This document shows, piece after piece, positions 25,406 to 37,196 of a stretch of 64,000 bases of DNA. Position 1 is the first letter of the stretch, and every line of letters starts with the position of its first letter. The stretch is from Bigelowiella natans CCMP2755 (Eukaryota; Cercozoa; Chlorarachniophyceae). Below the pieces are notes generated by a model. It worked only from the letters and a program-made list of their open reading frames with translations. It was not told the origin of the DNA and made no database searches. Position numbers and translations under genes: made by a program. Location: contig ADNK01000697.1 in the NCBI GenBank assembly GCA_000320545.1, positions 62,001-126,000 of the forward strand. Reading direction: 5' to 3'.

Positions 25406-26256
25406 TGAAGCAAATTCCGTGGTGTTCTTTGGTCTCTGCACAACACTTCGACCCAGCTGCACATTCCGGATTGCAGGTGGCATCGACGAAGGGTTGCTGG
25501 CCAGGAGAAATTGTGCAGTTTGTTCCTACGTGCGAAAGGGTTTATGTCAGATTCGAATATGAAATATAGCTCGATCACATGATGAATAACGCATGCATGA
25601 TTTGTATGACTTTGCTGAACAGGAGGTGTGTATTTCTTGTTCAGGGAGAGAGTCTGTTGTAAATGAAAGAATTTCAAAACTGGACGTTTACCGGGAGCAG
25701 GACGGAAAGCAGATTTAGGAGGATTTGGGTTATATCCAGTTGCAGAGAAGTAGTCGTGGTAAGCTTTTGTTGTCCTGGCAAGTAAGCAACAAACATTAAA
25801 AATACTGTGGTCCCTTGGTCTCACGGGAGTACAAAACAGGAGAAGGTCGTTAGTATTAAATTTGACTTGAAACACGAAATAACTTTCCGTGAAAAATTGT
25901 GTCGGCAACTTCTTTCGTTTCTTTTCATTTAATTATTAATTGTTTTTTCAGAATCCTGGCTCACTAACATTGGATAGCCTTTCTGTTGCTTTATTTGGCA
26001 CTCCCCTCGAACGAGCTGGTTATCCCCATTCACGTACCTATTTCCAGATGCAAAGAGAACAGGGTCAAAATATACGCGGAGGGGAGGAAAAAGGTGGCTT
26101 TTGCTGATCAACGAACTGAAAAAGAGAACCAATACATATCCTCGGCCGGTTGCACCATGGGACCCTGTGTTCACAGACAAAATGGTGTAAAAAACCAATG
26201 TAGTTCCACACAAAAAGTTGCTCCCTCCAAATAATGCGAGATTACATTTGATTCTA

Positions 26257-26309
<53 letters not shown>

Positions 26310-27420
26310 CTTGCTTATTGGTGTACCGATTTCTTGAATTCTCGGTGGTGCGTCCAAACATCGACGGTCTCCCCATCAACGACTGCAGTACCATTCTGAG
26401 CAAAAATTCATCGTAACAAAACGGGGATTTAGTCGTGCCCGTATCGGACATATTCATGGCTAAAATTTTATCGAAAGAGTGATATTTTATTACGGAATCT
26501 ACACTACCTTTGTGGCGTTGGCGTCGATGAGAATCATTGTGAAAGGCATGCCTTCAGATCCGGTAGTTCGCACCGAAGTTGCCAAAGGGCATAGGCATAA
26601 ATTAAAAACAAAGACATTCAATGTTACTGTTTGTCAAATGTCGATCAAAAGCAAATTATTGGAAATACACCTACTTTTAGTTGGGTCGGGTGAGCCGCCT
26701 GTTGATGAACAACGGGTAAGTATCGTGGAGCTTATAAGGCAAATCTACGAAAGCTATTCCAACTTTAGTACCTTTGATAGTGCAAGTGCCATCAGTTTGC
26801 ACCTATTTTTTTCCAATAGCAAATCGATTGTGTTAATACTATAGAGTTCTGCATAGTAAGCGGACGACCATAAAAGGGACGAAAGACATACAACTGACAT
26901 TTGAATTACTATTACGTACCTCGTAAATGTGTGTCCCGTTAAAGTAAAAACTAGGTTTTCCAGCGGCGGTATTGGCCTGGTTCAGATGGGAAAAATTTCT
27001 ATTCCTAAGTGCGTACATGCCGAGGAATATCTCCAGCGAATACTAACGAATGTCAACATGCATCCATGTCCTATACTCGTACAAGACGTAAGTGTTTACA
27101 ATGTCGCACCCATGACTTGGCTTGAAGATCAATGCAAAGTGTATAGTTGAGCTGCTGGGAGGGCGTTGTGCTCTGGAGTCAAACACATTTCTCTCATGGC
27201 GGAAACTTTAAGTGTGCATGCACACTATGTTGAAAGTGACAATTGGTTGTACCCCATTGACAAAGAGCGAATCGACCATCTCCGTGCAGAATCGGCTGTT
27301 CACCACAGGAACATCTGCCAAGCCCTTAAATTCAGGAAAGCCTTGATGCCCATCACCAAAGCCCTCTAGTAGCATGGGATGTGCTGTGGTTAATGCAACG
27401 GCGAGAATGAGGTTCAGCAT
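25375..27420 (-). CDS. Secreted protein with Cys-rich C-terminal tail, unidentified
   Basis: The first exon (about 27255-27420) starts with a signal peptide (MLNLILAVALTTAHP). Exons with convincing splice sites follow: LEIFLGMYALRNRNFSHLNQ continuing to KPSFYFNGTHIYE (about 26915-27040), VQTDGTCTIK (about 26780-26812), EGMPFTMILIDANATK (about 26510-26560), NGTAVVDGETVDVWTHHREF (about 26330-26395), FPPLRVYFDPVLFASGN (about 26035-26115), FTESYFVFQVKFNTNDLLLF (about 25820-25900) and AYHDYFSATGYNPNPPKSAF (about 25690-25780). The last exon joins in phase as RPAPGTNCTISPGQQPF and continues with CNPECAAGSKCCAETKEHHG and ICFKVDDCAQIHG. Six or more Cys in the tail suggest disulfides. The middle, with a V-DG-VDVW strand and an FxF strand, recalls the beta-sandwich layout of ependymin-like secreted proteins, but this is only a guess. 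Confidence 0.5.
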
Positions 27421-27808
27421 TGAGAGTCCTTAGCTTGGGGTTCTCTGCGCCTTGTCGTGTAATCAGCGTTTCGATTTTGCTGCTAACGTCGAAACGCCAA
27501 TTTACCAGTCTCTCTCTCTCTCTCTCTTTCTCCAGAGATCCCCGTGAGATCCTACTATTTTTAGGTAAAAATGTGCTACTTGAGACCTGAGTTCATGATG
27601 TGCATCCTAGCAATGCAAAGCTGGAAGGTGCACGCAACATTGGTGCCAACTTGAAAAACCTGCTAGTTCATTGGTCACAGTCCTCACTGAAGCTAGTTCG
27701 AGGCACTGCGTTTCGCACACTGCAAATGTCTTGCAACGTTTTGGAAATGTAATTCATCATCGTTGTTCATTGTTCATTGGAAGTGTGCAGTTCTGGAGTT
27801 CTTCATCA

Positions 27809-27852
<44 letters not shown>

Positions 27853-28590
27853 GTGCACAATCAATGTGGATGGATGGGTCATCGATCACAGTCGGCTGCT
27901 GCGCTCGCAGCAGCAAGGATTCAGGACGTCACACAAACAATGTGGTTGTGATCGACTGCACGCTCACACGCACACACACACGAACCAGACAGTCCAGCAG
28001 TTTGGCAGTGCATGCACAACTGGCATTGGCTAGTTGGGGTGTGCGCGCGTTGTGTGAACCATGGCAAATTGCAAGTGCGCACATTGCTAGATTGCTAGTG
28101 GATTGCGATGCTAGATTGGCATCTGTGCAAGCAAGTGCAACAATGCAACGACGTCGTCAGCGCAGCCACACTCTGGCACTGCCCTGGCTAGCTAGTCAGT
28201 AGTGCCATCTAGCCACACTGGCATGCGATGACACGCGCGTGCGCGCGAATCTGAGCTAACCAAGGAATGGCAAACGCCGCATCGTCGCTCATTTCTAGAT
28301 TTGTTGTTGCATGTTGATTGCACGAAGCTGGCTAGCTGGTCTAGTAGTCGCACATGATCCAGAGTCGTAGCCATGCACATTGAATGTGCCCTGTGACAGC
28401 AGCTGTGCTGGTAGCACGTACAGCATGACGTGCAACGAACACCTCCCCGCATCCACCAATAACCCACTTATTGCAAACACTACAGTCTTGACTAACCATG
28501 GATTCCATGCATACATCCAAACAGTGCTACACATTACAAAATTTTGACTACAAATGAATGTGCCGCGGGTTTAATAACATCATAACCATT
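27421..28590. other. Intergenic spacer rich in TGCA and (TG)n
   Basis: No gene supported. It separates the 5' end of the secreted-protein gene from the 3' end of the next - strand gene. It contains (TC)n at about 27510-27528, (TG)n at about 27811-27846, and a region at 27600-28500 dense in TGCA, GCATGC and CTAGCTAG motifs. Confidence 0.5.
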
Positions 28591-28592
28591 GT

Positions 28593-29336
28593 TACGTACA
28601 CTTATTCAAAGGATCATGCGCGCTAGCTAACATAGTAGAGATCACCATCGTCCTGGTGCGATTTGACTGCTCATTGCTCTTCATCCAAACATTATTTCTA
28701 TTACTATGAGAAGCAGGTTTATACCTATTAAAGGAACTAAGAAAGAAGAAAAAGAAGAAGAGGAAGAAGAAGAAATGCATCCATTAGTAACATAGGGAGA
28801 ACAAGATACTCAGTAGCAGGAATACATAAATCAAAACGAGAATATGAATGAGAACGTTTTTGGGAAGAGGAGGAAAAGGGGGAGGGAGAGAGTGAGAGTG
28901 AGAGGGGGGTAATCATTCTATCATTTCAAAACATCAAACATCGATTTACTTTCACTATTGACAATAATAACTAAAATCGTTGACATCAGTTACAAAAAAT
29001 GTCATTTAATGGCGGTATAATATGTGTATCATGTACATCTAAGGATGAATCGAACAGCCATTAGTAGCTGAGCAATTTTGTTCTTTATATTCGGTTCTGC
29101 ATGTGGATCAGGCATCCCCAACCCCCCTGTGAAGATGTAGTGAGTCGTAAGATGAGACTTATCTTTACCGCTTTGAAGTGCATCTCATGGATACAAAGGA
29201 GGAACGTCACGTAAAAAAAAAAATGGTATCTTATCTGAAGTCGCGATTCTCGTTCATAAATTAGACAATGGAGGGTATGTGACTTTATTATGTGCAGAAA
29301 CATACAAGGTTGCAGGAATCTCCTTTCATCTAGCAC
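28593..29336 (-). CDS. Unidentified multi-exon gene
   Basis: Three exon-like stretches with splice sites on the - strand. The best one (about 29040-29128) reads GMPDPHAEPNIKNKIAQLLM followed by AVRFI and a GT donor. The second (about 28651-28727) reads YKPASHSNRNNVWMKSNEQS followed by NRTRTM and a GTGATC donor. The third ends the gene at about 28593 with AHDPLNKCT and a stop. A less certain upstream exon lies at about 29165-29336. No family is recognised. The start codon and upstream exons are not resolved. Confidence 0.35.
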
Positions 29337-29510
29337 TGCAAGGCCATTGAGGATGAGAATTGAGGCTATTTAGGAATAGGGTCAGGAATAGGTATGTGAT
29401 GTTAACACAAATTGCAGCGAAGTAGTATGAAGCCAATCATACATAATATTCACATTCTTGCTGAGATCTTAAACTCGATCTTCAATTAAAGATTTAAATC
29501 TCTCTAAAGT

Positions 29511-30372
29511 TTACGCGGAGTGGTACCCTCTTAATTCCTCCATACCTTTAATCAACTCATACAACACCATCGAGTGTCGAAAGGAACAGGGGCAACTCAG
29601 TCCCCTGCGAGTGCCGGTGTGTTGTCTTAAAATAGATAATTTATTACAGATATTACTTCGAGTTATCTCATTTTGCTTCATGGTTTCAATTGACGAAGAG
29701 AATGACCTTCTTGAATAGCGTGCGATAATTAATGATGTAATATAGGATATATGAACGATATAAAATTGTCTGTGGTCTGAGTTCAATGCAGCCCAAACGA
29801 ATGACGACATCATTCACATTACACATGTACGTTTTCAAGGAAATGACAACAATAAGACAACACTCGGTGCTAAGCTCATAATTTTAGACAAAAAATAACC
29901 CATGTAATTACCACATGAAATACTTTTATCTGGCCCAGCTCCCCCCCCCCGCCTGCCCCCCTTTCCAACTTCCACAACCAGTTGTTATGAGGGTGTCATT
30001 CTTCTCAGCGTGAATCGTCCCATTTCTGCGACTCGGTTTGAAGGAAGGAGGTGTTTGATTGCTTCCAATATATGTCACACGCAACTGCATGCACGCTGGC
30101 TCCAAGCTAAGAGGAAGTAATTCAATCTAGTTAACATGTAGCACTGACCGTAGCCGTACCGGTATGAGTGCCGAATCATTGGACAATTGTTTTTTCTCTT
30201 TTACATCCTCCTCAGTTTACGTCCTTGTGATGGCTCTCTTTTATTCCTCAACCACGGCAAGGAATGTTCATCTCACAGGTAGTAGTGTGCTGTACTCCAA
30301 TATATTCACATGGTGTCCCATGTTGTTATGCAAGTCTCGAACACTGTCCTCTAGAGCTCCACCCTTTGTCAT
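29511..30372 (-). CDS. Unidentified multi-exon gene
   Basis: A likely first exon starts at the ATG ending at 30372 (MTKGGALEDSVRDLHNNMGH) and runs to about 30278, ending before GTGAGATG. A later exon (about 29950-30110) reads LEPACMQLRVTYIGSNQTPP and continues hydrophilic. Shorter exons read NDVVIRLGCIELRPQTILY (about 29755-29815) and SIETMKQNEITR (about 29660-29700). The last exon reads CPCSFRHSMVLYELIKGMEE and stops near 29511. No family is recognised. Its start is about 85 bp from the start of the + strand gene at 30457, a tight divergent pair. Confidence 0.4.
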
Positions 30373-30456
30373 TTATGCATTTTCATCGGGTATCAATTGT
30401 GTTTCTACGGCCAATTAGATTCATTTCCGAAAGAGCCACGAGGGCCATTGCCGACG
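30373..30456. promoter_or_regulatory. Very short divergent promoter interval
   Basis: Only about 84 bp separate two oppositely directed candidate start codons, so both promoters and 5' leaders would have to overlap or extend into each other's gene. No TATA-like element stands out. Confidence 0.25.
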
Positions 30457-31437
30457 ATGATTCAACAGAACAGACCTCCTCCTCGAGACTACGGCGACGA
30501 TGCAAACAACCCACTCGGTGTGGTGACGGCGGCCTCAAGGGGGGACAGAACAAACGATAAAGAATCTTTTCTCTCAGATGAACTTAAACAAGTCGCAACT
30601 AATGCGGGGGAGAAACAGGACTCTCCTTTATCAGAGGATACAAATAGTAGTCAACGTACGGCGTCTTCCTCAGTAACTGCATCATTTACGCGCCGCAAGC
30701 GACGTCGCAGCGATTTTGGTAAGTCCCACAAGGTCGTGAAAACTCAGCGGAAACCGCGATCTGACAGGGGGAAAACTCATCGAAAACCAGGACTCCAAAG
30801 TATGAATGATTCGAGGAATAGATGGGGGGCGGGCATCAAGTTGCATGAAATTTTACACACGGCATAATCCCCCCCCCCCCCCCCCCCTCTCTCTTTCTTA
30901 TAGTTTCATACACATTTGGCGATGATGATAATGATGATAATACATGGTGTTGATAATTCATCAAATTACAGGCGTCTCACTGACCGACATGATGGCCATT
31001 CCTCCCATTCTTCCGAGTACCCCCCTCTCACCAATCGATCTAGCTAAGACAACAGCAATCGTCTCAGTGAAAGGATCCCTCATGCACATGCCAACGCTTA
31101 CACCAGAACAAAGCAGAATGCTGCCCGGATTCGAACTAGGCAAGTCGTCATCTAGTGGTGGTGATGATGATGATGATGATGATGACGCAGCAGGGGAGGG
31201 TAAAGATACGGAAGGCCGAGCTCAAGACTGTGATGCAGACCTTGAGCTTGCTTCTTCCGCTGCAAGCACTTTCTATCCGAGTCCTGATTTCTCTAGGATA
31301 TTGTTCCGATTACGAATAGAATACGTTGGTCCAATTTCTAGATATATACGATAATAGAGATAGTCGCTTGTGCATCAATGACACCGACACATGGAAGAAG
31401 AAGAAGAAGAAGAAGAAGAAGAAGAAGAAGAAGAAGA

Positions 31438-31502
<65 letters not shown>

Positions 31503-31808
31503 GACAGACAGAGAGAGACAGAGAGAGAGAAGAAGAAGAAGAAGGAGTTGAACTCGGTAGTACTAATACGCGTATAGAGATTCTTACGTTACCTTCCCAT
31601 ATGTGTGTTTGAGATTGAATGCTGTAGCGATAGGAGCCTATCATCGGGATACAAATGTAGATTGCCTGTGATCCTGGCACCGCATGAATGTTATTCATAA
31701 GGACCGCATTTGTCCCATATTTATTCGACAGAAAATGCGGTCAGGAAACTTGAAGAGCTATCGGCATTGGGTTATATGAAGTTATTATGTTATAATACTG
31801 TGCTATAT

Positions 31809-31847
<39 letters not shown>

Positions 31848-32290
31848 CAGCGTGCGTGTAAGTAGTATACGTGTGTGTGCGTGTGTGTGTGCTAATTATT
31901 GTGCATGGACAAACAGGTGCGGTGTGTTGCAAAAGCGGATATATTGAATCCTGAGGGGTCGGCTATGCTTCCAGAGTTTGATGCGATCGAGTCTGTACTT
32001 CACCTACTAATCCCACAGCACAGCAAACAATCACTACGACGCCGCTCATGATCAGATGTTGTTGATGAAATCAAAAGTGTTTCGAATGTTATGTGTGTGT
32101 GTGTGCGCGCGCGCGCGCGCGCCCGCAGTTATAAACTGTACTTCTGCCAATTATGTAACAACTTATCGACTGTAGATACACTGTGTGGCCAATGGATGGA
32201 ATGATAGAAATACAGGCCTCACCACGACCAGGATATGCAATTTACGCGTGAGTACAACAGTAGACGCTAATGATTTATGACAATTATGAT

Positions 32291-32328
<38 letters not shown>

Positions 32329-33086
32329 CGATGTTTCGACACACACACACACACACGCACAACACGCTCACCAGCGTAGATTACCGCATCATCAAATTGT
32401 ACTTTAACACGAACTCTGAAGATGTCATCCCACATCTGCTCCTCCTCGGTGTTCTCTATTATTTATGCTGCTGCCATGGTTTCAGGGCGTTACAGCGAAT
32501 GTACCCTGACGCAATGATGATGATCACCAATTATAACAATCTCTCCCCGCCGGTACAGAGGAAGAAGGGAGGGGAGAGATTTTCCATGCTCATATATCTG
32601 AGAGAGTGAGCAGCAGCAGCCATATTGCGAGGGTCTTGCTGTTGGTTTCATTACTTATAATATGTGGTATTGTATGATCTCTGTAGTTGCTAAATGTGTG
32701 CATATACCATCATCATCATCATCATCAATCATTATCAACATCATCATCGCCGTGATCGTGATGTTAGGCCCAGTTGTTATCTCTTGAAGGATGGTTGTGG
32801 TTTGCAAAAAAGTAGTCTGCGACTCATTCATTCACTCGCTTACACACTCACGATTTACTGAAAATGCAACACACGCAGAGAACACTATCATGTGTAATGG
32901 GAAGTAGTGTGAGATTGGCGTCGTCGATAAATGTAAGGTTCAAATGCACTCCGTACTGGTCTCCGCACCACTTTGACTACACGGTAATGTCACCGCATTG
33001 ATGACAAGAATTGATGCGTCATGGTCTCGGTTGGTTGGTTGGCTGCGCTTCTTTTTACGTAATTACAAGATGCCGTCATCATTACC

Positions 33087-33118
<32 letters not shown>

Positions 33119-33488
33119 GGCTAAAATGATAACAGAATCCGTGCGCGGCTTTGGGGAAGAAGTACTTGGCGTTCATGCAACGAGAGGACTGGGATATTGT
33201 TAAGGTTTGTAAGATCAGAGTAAGGGAGGGGAGGAGGACGCGAAAGAAACAGCTATAAGACAGGATTGTGAGCGATTCTGTGTTGCTTGCTGCTGTAATT
33301 ATAATAGTGTTTCATGAATGGCCTCCCATAATTGTCGAATGCATATTTGTATTTTCGTCAAGTACTTATTTTTTCGCTATCCTCTCTCTTCCCACCTCTT
33401 TCCGTGTGGCTGCGTGTATGTGTGTGTGTGTGCGTGTGTTTTACAGGAATCTGTGAGCAATATCTACGTAGGTATGGAGTCATCATAA
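30457..33488 (+). CDS. Unidentified multi-exon gene with basic and acidic tracts
   Basis: The first exon starts at 30457 (MIQQNRPPPRDYGDDANNPL) and ends at a strong GTAAGT donor after RRKRRRSDF, a possible nuclear localisation signal. It joins in phase to an exon from about 30973 (VSLTDMMAIPPILPSTPLSP, MPTLTPEQSRMLPGFELGK, then an Asp run) ending ILFRLRIEYV. The next exon joins in phase as GPHLSHIYSTENAVRKLEEL. Later exon-like stretches are VRCVAKADILNPEGSAMLPE (about 31918), DYRIIKLYFNTNSEDVIPHL (about 32378), RTLSCVMGSSVRLASSIN (about 32879), NPCAALGKKYLAFMQREDWD (about 33137) and a terminal ESVSNIYVGMESS ending near 33488. The family is not recognised. A basic N terminus and an acidic tract suggest a nuclear protein. 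Exons between 31.7 and 32.9 kb have unresolved phases. Confidence 0.42.
31391..31530. repeat. Compound (GAA)n-(GA)n microsatellite
   Basis: About 16 GAA units run directly into about 30 GA units with a few GACA interruptions, then return to GAA. It lies in an intron of the gene at 30457-33488. All strand-specific open frames here are artefacts of the repeat. Confidence 0.9.
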
Positions 33489-33729
33489 AATAAACTTATT
33501 CGTAGCTTGATATTCTGTATTTCATCGATGTTCGATATTGAACTATTTTCCATCACGAAGATGAGAGGAGACAAAATATGCCAAATAACAACACTTTCTT
33601 CTCTTCGACGCCATCATAATTATACTTAGACAAAATCACAACATTAATGATCGTTCCTGCAAGAAGAAAACCCGACCTATTCATAACACTCGACAAGTAC
33701 ATGTCGCGAAAGCAGCAGGTTCGATTAAT

Positions 33730-34008
33730 ATGGTGGCTGTCTTGCTCAGATGTGCTGTTTCATTGTGGCTGAGAATTGGAAACAATGTTGGATTGCATCT
33801 TAGGCGTCAAATAAGTGAGGACGCAAAGGATGCCTTAGAAAGGCGCAGGAAGGAGCATTCGATGGAGTATCGTTTATACTCATTCCTAGCGAAGCAATCA
33901 ATGTGGCTTCATTTGATAAATGTATGCACGTGGCTAAACATAGCGATGGCAGTCGTCATCGTACACGCTACGCGACTGTATGTTGTGCGTGGATGGTTTG
34001 CCGTGTAA
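33730..34008 (+). CDS. Small hydrophobic ORF, hypothetical
   Basis: An intronless frame of 92 codons starting MVAVLLRCAVSLWLRIGNNV. It has a charged central helix-like segment (EDAKDALERRRKEHSMEYRL) and a hydrophobic segment near the end (LHLINVCTWLNIAMAVVIV), then a basic stretch and stop. It is free of microsatellites and looks like real protein rather than chance. The frame stays open for about 50 codons upstream without another ATG, so an upstream exon could be spliced to it. No family is recognised. It converges with the acyl-CoA dehydrogenase gene. Confidence 0.35.
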   Translation: MVAVLLRCAVSLWLRIGNNVGLHLRRQISEDAKDALERRRKEHSMEYRLYSFLAKQSMWLHLINVCTWLNIAMAVVIVHATRLYVVRGWFAV

Positions 34009-34551
34009 TGTGTAGCTAAGTAGCTAAGTAGCTGAGCTAGTTGATATATAGAGGTGCCTTTTCAATCTTAAACTACATGCAATACTACAAATGTATACCT
34101 TCATTAACAATGCGTGCATCTACTATCTGCAACACTTCTAGGATATCTGTGCATATTGTAGCGTAGTAACGTAGCTGCTTGTTAGACGCCATGGCGTGTA
34201 TGTAGCCCTCCCAACTACATGTTACGTTCTTTTGTACGAAGATCACATTGGCACTTCTAGTATTACTTCTTTGCACATTTGAAAACTACTGTGGCCATGT
34301 AGACTAGTCTGCTATGCGTGCATGCATTGCAATGCTGTCGATACTCCCAGACATTATAAGACATTCACACGCTTAGAATGCCATTCTGTGTTAACACGAT
34401 ATTGGACGATATGCATCGGATTATTAATAATGATAATGACTATGAAGATAGCTACTACTCAGCATCCAGCCCTGAGGTGCCATTGTTGACGTCGTACGTC
34501 GTCATGTATATGTATAACTGATTGCTCGAGTTGTTGTTTGGTTCCATGTAT
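34009..34551. other. Convergent intergenic spacer
   Basis: No gene seen. It contains a direct repeat of TAGCTAAG units at about 34010-34035 and scattered GCATGC and TGCA motifs. It lies between the 3' end of the small ORF (+) and the 3' end of isovaleryl-CoA dehydrogenase (-). Confidence 0.45.
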
Positions 34552-34737
34552 TTACTTCGTAAGCTCGAACAACTCACGACCAATAAGCATCCGCCGAACC
34601 TCACTACATGAGTTGAACACAGCACCATCACGCAAACAGCAAGAGAATGCCATTAATAGGAGATCGATCGTGTACTACATCTTCCAAATCCCATTGAAGC
34701 ATGAGGTGGCGGGAAAGCAGATATGCCTAGATGCGAA

Positions 34738-34780
<43 letters not shown>

Positions 34781-35113
34781 GTCTCTCCTTGCAGCAGCTC
34801 AATAACCTTGTTCCTGCTCCAATTTCGTAGAGCTTTGCGTCGCGTAGAATCCGGCCCGTTGGGTACTCGTTGATGTATCTTTCACAGAGGAAGAATAATC
34901 ACAGAGAAAAGCATAAGAGAGGGAAGAGTGACGTAAACCAACGAATATTATTCATACGATAGCCATGGTATCACACCCAGCAACATCATCGCCAAGATGA
35001 TGATGATCATTATCGTCATCATCATCATGATTGATCGTATCTGCTTTAGTTAGTAGATGGCAGCCGACTATTACTCCTCTGACTTCCCTACTACTACTGC
35101 TCTAATACTACTT

Positions 35114-35147
<34 letters not shown>

Positions 35148-35590
35148 CCGTTTCCTCCAAGGGTCTGTATCGACTCCAAAGCTACTTGTGTGGCCTGTAG
35201 CACATGGATGGTGTAGTATAGGGGACGTACGTGTGCACAGCTTATATCAGAAAAACACGGTGATAAAAAAAGGAATAATCGGTTTTAATATAGTATCATA
35301 TCAAGTGTCGTTCCTCCTCCTCCTCCTCCTCCTCCTCCTCCTCCTCCTCATGATTACTTTTAGAAGGAGGGCACACTCACTACAGTCGCCACCACCAACA
35401 CCACAAAACAAGCACCTTTTCTGCGCAATATAGGATAACGCCTGCACAGTCTTGTCGCGACACGTGACCAGCATCGCATGCACGAGCGGTTGCGTAGAGG
35501 TAAGATCTAAAAGGAAGGGGAGGACATGCTTTTAAAGAAGAAGATGCTTTTTTAAGAACCGTGATCAAAGAGACGAAAAAGGGAGAATAT

Positions 35591-35631
<41 letters not shown>

Positions 35632-35677
35632 GATAGGACGATGATAAGAAGTTGTTGGTTGTACATCATCTTCATCT

Positions 35678-35711
<34 letters not shown>

Positions 35712-35820
35712 CATATTGGAAGAACGAACAACCAACCTGCACGCCATAAGAGTTGAGTACATATCAGCTACTTTTCCCTAAATTGTGTTGATAGAGTGGG
35801 ATAATTTACTACGTATTTGA

Positions 35821-35858
<38 letters not shown>

Positions 35859-35887
35859 AGGCGTTTTTAGACTATAGAGAGGAAGAT

Positions 35888-35927
<40 letters not shown>

Positions 35928-36013
35928 GAGAGAGGAGAGGGGCGGGTGGGAGACTATGGAGCAGAGATTGGGAAGTATGATGGTTATTGAACGTGATAGC
36001 ATAGAATTATGAC

Positions 36014-36047
<34 letters not shown>

Positions 36048-37000
36048 CCTGCATGAGTTGAAAGCTGCCGATTGGCTTTCCGAACTGTTTGCGCTCATGC
36101 ACGTATGGCATGACAATGTCCATGGAAGCCTGCATCAAGCCAACCTACGACAAGAACCAGCGACGAAGGGAACGATAAGGACAACGAGCACAGGCAACAC
36201 AGAAAGCCAACAAGCGGGGAAGATTGCACTCTTTCAATTTGTTCTTGTCATTGCGACAATATAGCATACTTGTCGGTGTGCGTTATAAAGTGTGGGCTTT
36301 AATTTATCTATTCATTTTCTCACCGGCCCAGCAGCAAGAACGAGGCGCTCGAGGTCAAGGCCAGACATCAACACCTACGATGCAATGGGGGAGGAGGAGG
36401 AGGAATGGCAACAACGAAATTAAGAACAACCCTAGAAGCTTAACCACCTCTCGTTGATAGATGATGATAATGTTGATGATGATGATTGCGGTGATGATGC
36501 TAGCTGCTTGAGGTGCTAATTAGGTCGGACATCGAGATCGGTGGTATCAAGCATTAAGGTGCTACTACTACTACTAAAACTACTACTCAGAGCTGCATTA
36601 CTACCTCGACACCGGAGTTGATTTCTCCAAGTACATTCTCATCAGGGATGAAGCACTTCTCGAACACAAGCTCGCACGTGTTGCTGCCGCGCATACCCTT
36701 AAATCAATTAAAGATGTGATATTATTCAGTTAGAAGTACGATGGAAGTTGATGGAATTGTATGATATATTCATCTTTGTTACCAATTTGTCCAGTTTCTG
36801 TGCAGTGGAAAACCCTGTTGTACGGTGGGAAAGGGGGGTATTTCATGCACGAATCCACTGAGCATTGACGACGGGACGGTGGTGGTGGTGGTGATGATGA
36901 TGATGGATGATCATGGTGAAAACCGAGTAAAAGCATGACCTTTCATGCCCTTCTCCACCATAAAAGCAGTGATCCCGCGAGATTTCTAACACAAGTTGAG

Positions 37001-37043
<43 letters not shown>

Positions 37044-37147
37044 ACTTAGACGTACAGTCAATGTAGAACCTGTGTTTTGAACATCATATCTATCCCCTCC
37101 CCTTCCCCATAAAGAGTCGATTTCATGGTGACCCCGTTCTTATCACC

Positions 37148-37196
<49 letters not shown>

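Noticed and set aside
31115-31145. A GGTTCGAATCC-like T-loop word on the - strand, suggesting a tRNA
   Set aside because: The flanking arms do not pair as a T stem or acceptor stem, and the stretch is coding on the + strand (RMLPGFELGK).
31326-31612. Open frames of poly-Lys, poly-Glu and Arg-Glu
   Set aside because: Products of the compound (GAA)n-(GA)n microsatellite inside an intron.
37058-37140. An exon reading [15 protein letters not shown] inside the IVD gene
   Set aside because: The flanking exons YAKTDFEK and KSRGITAF already join as in known isovaleryl-CoA dehydrogenases, so this stretch is intronic.
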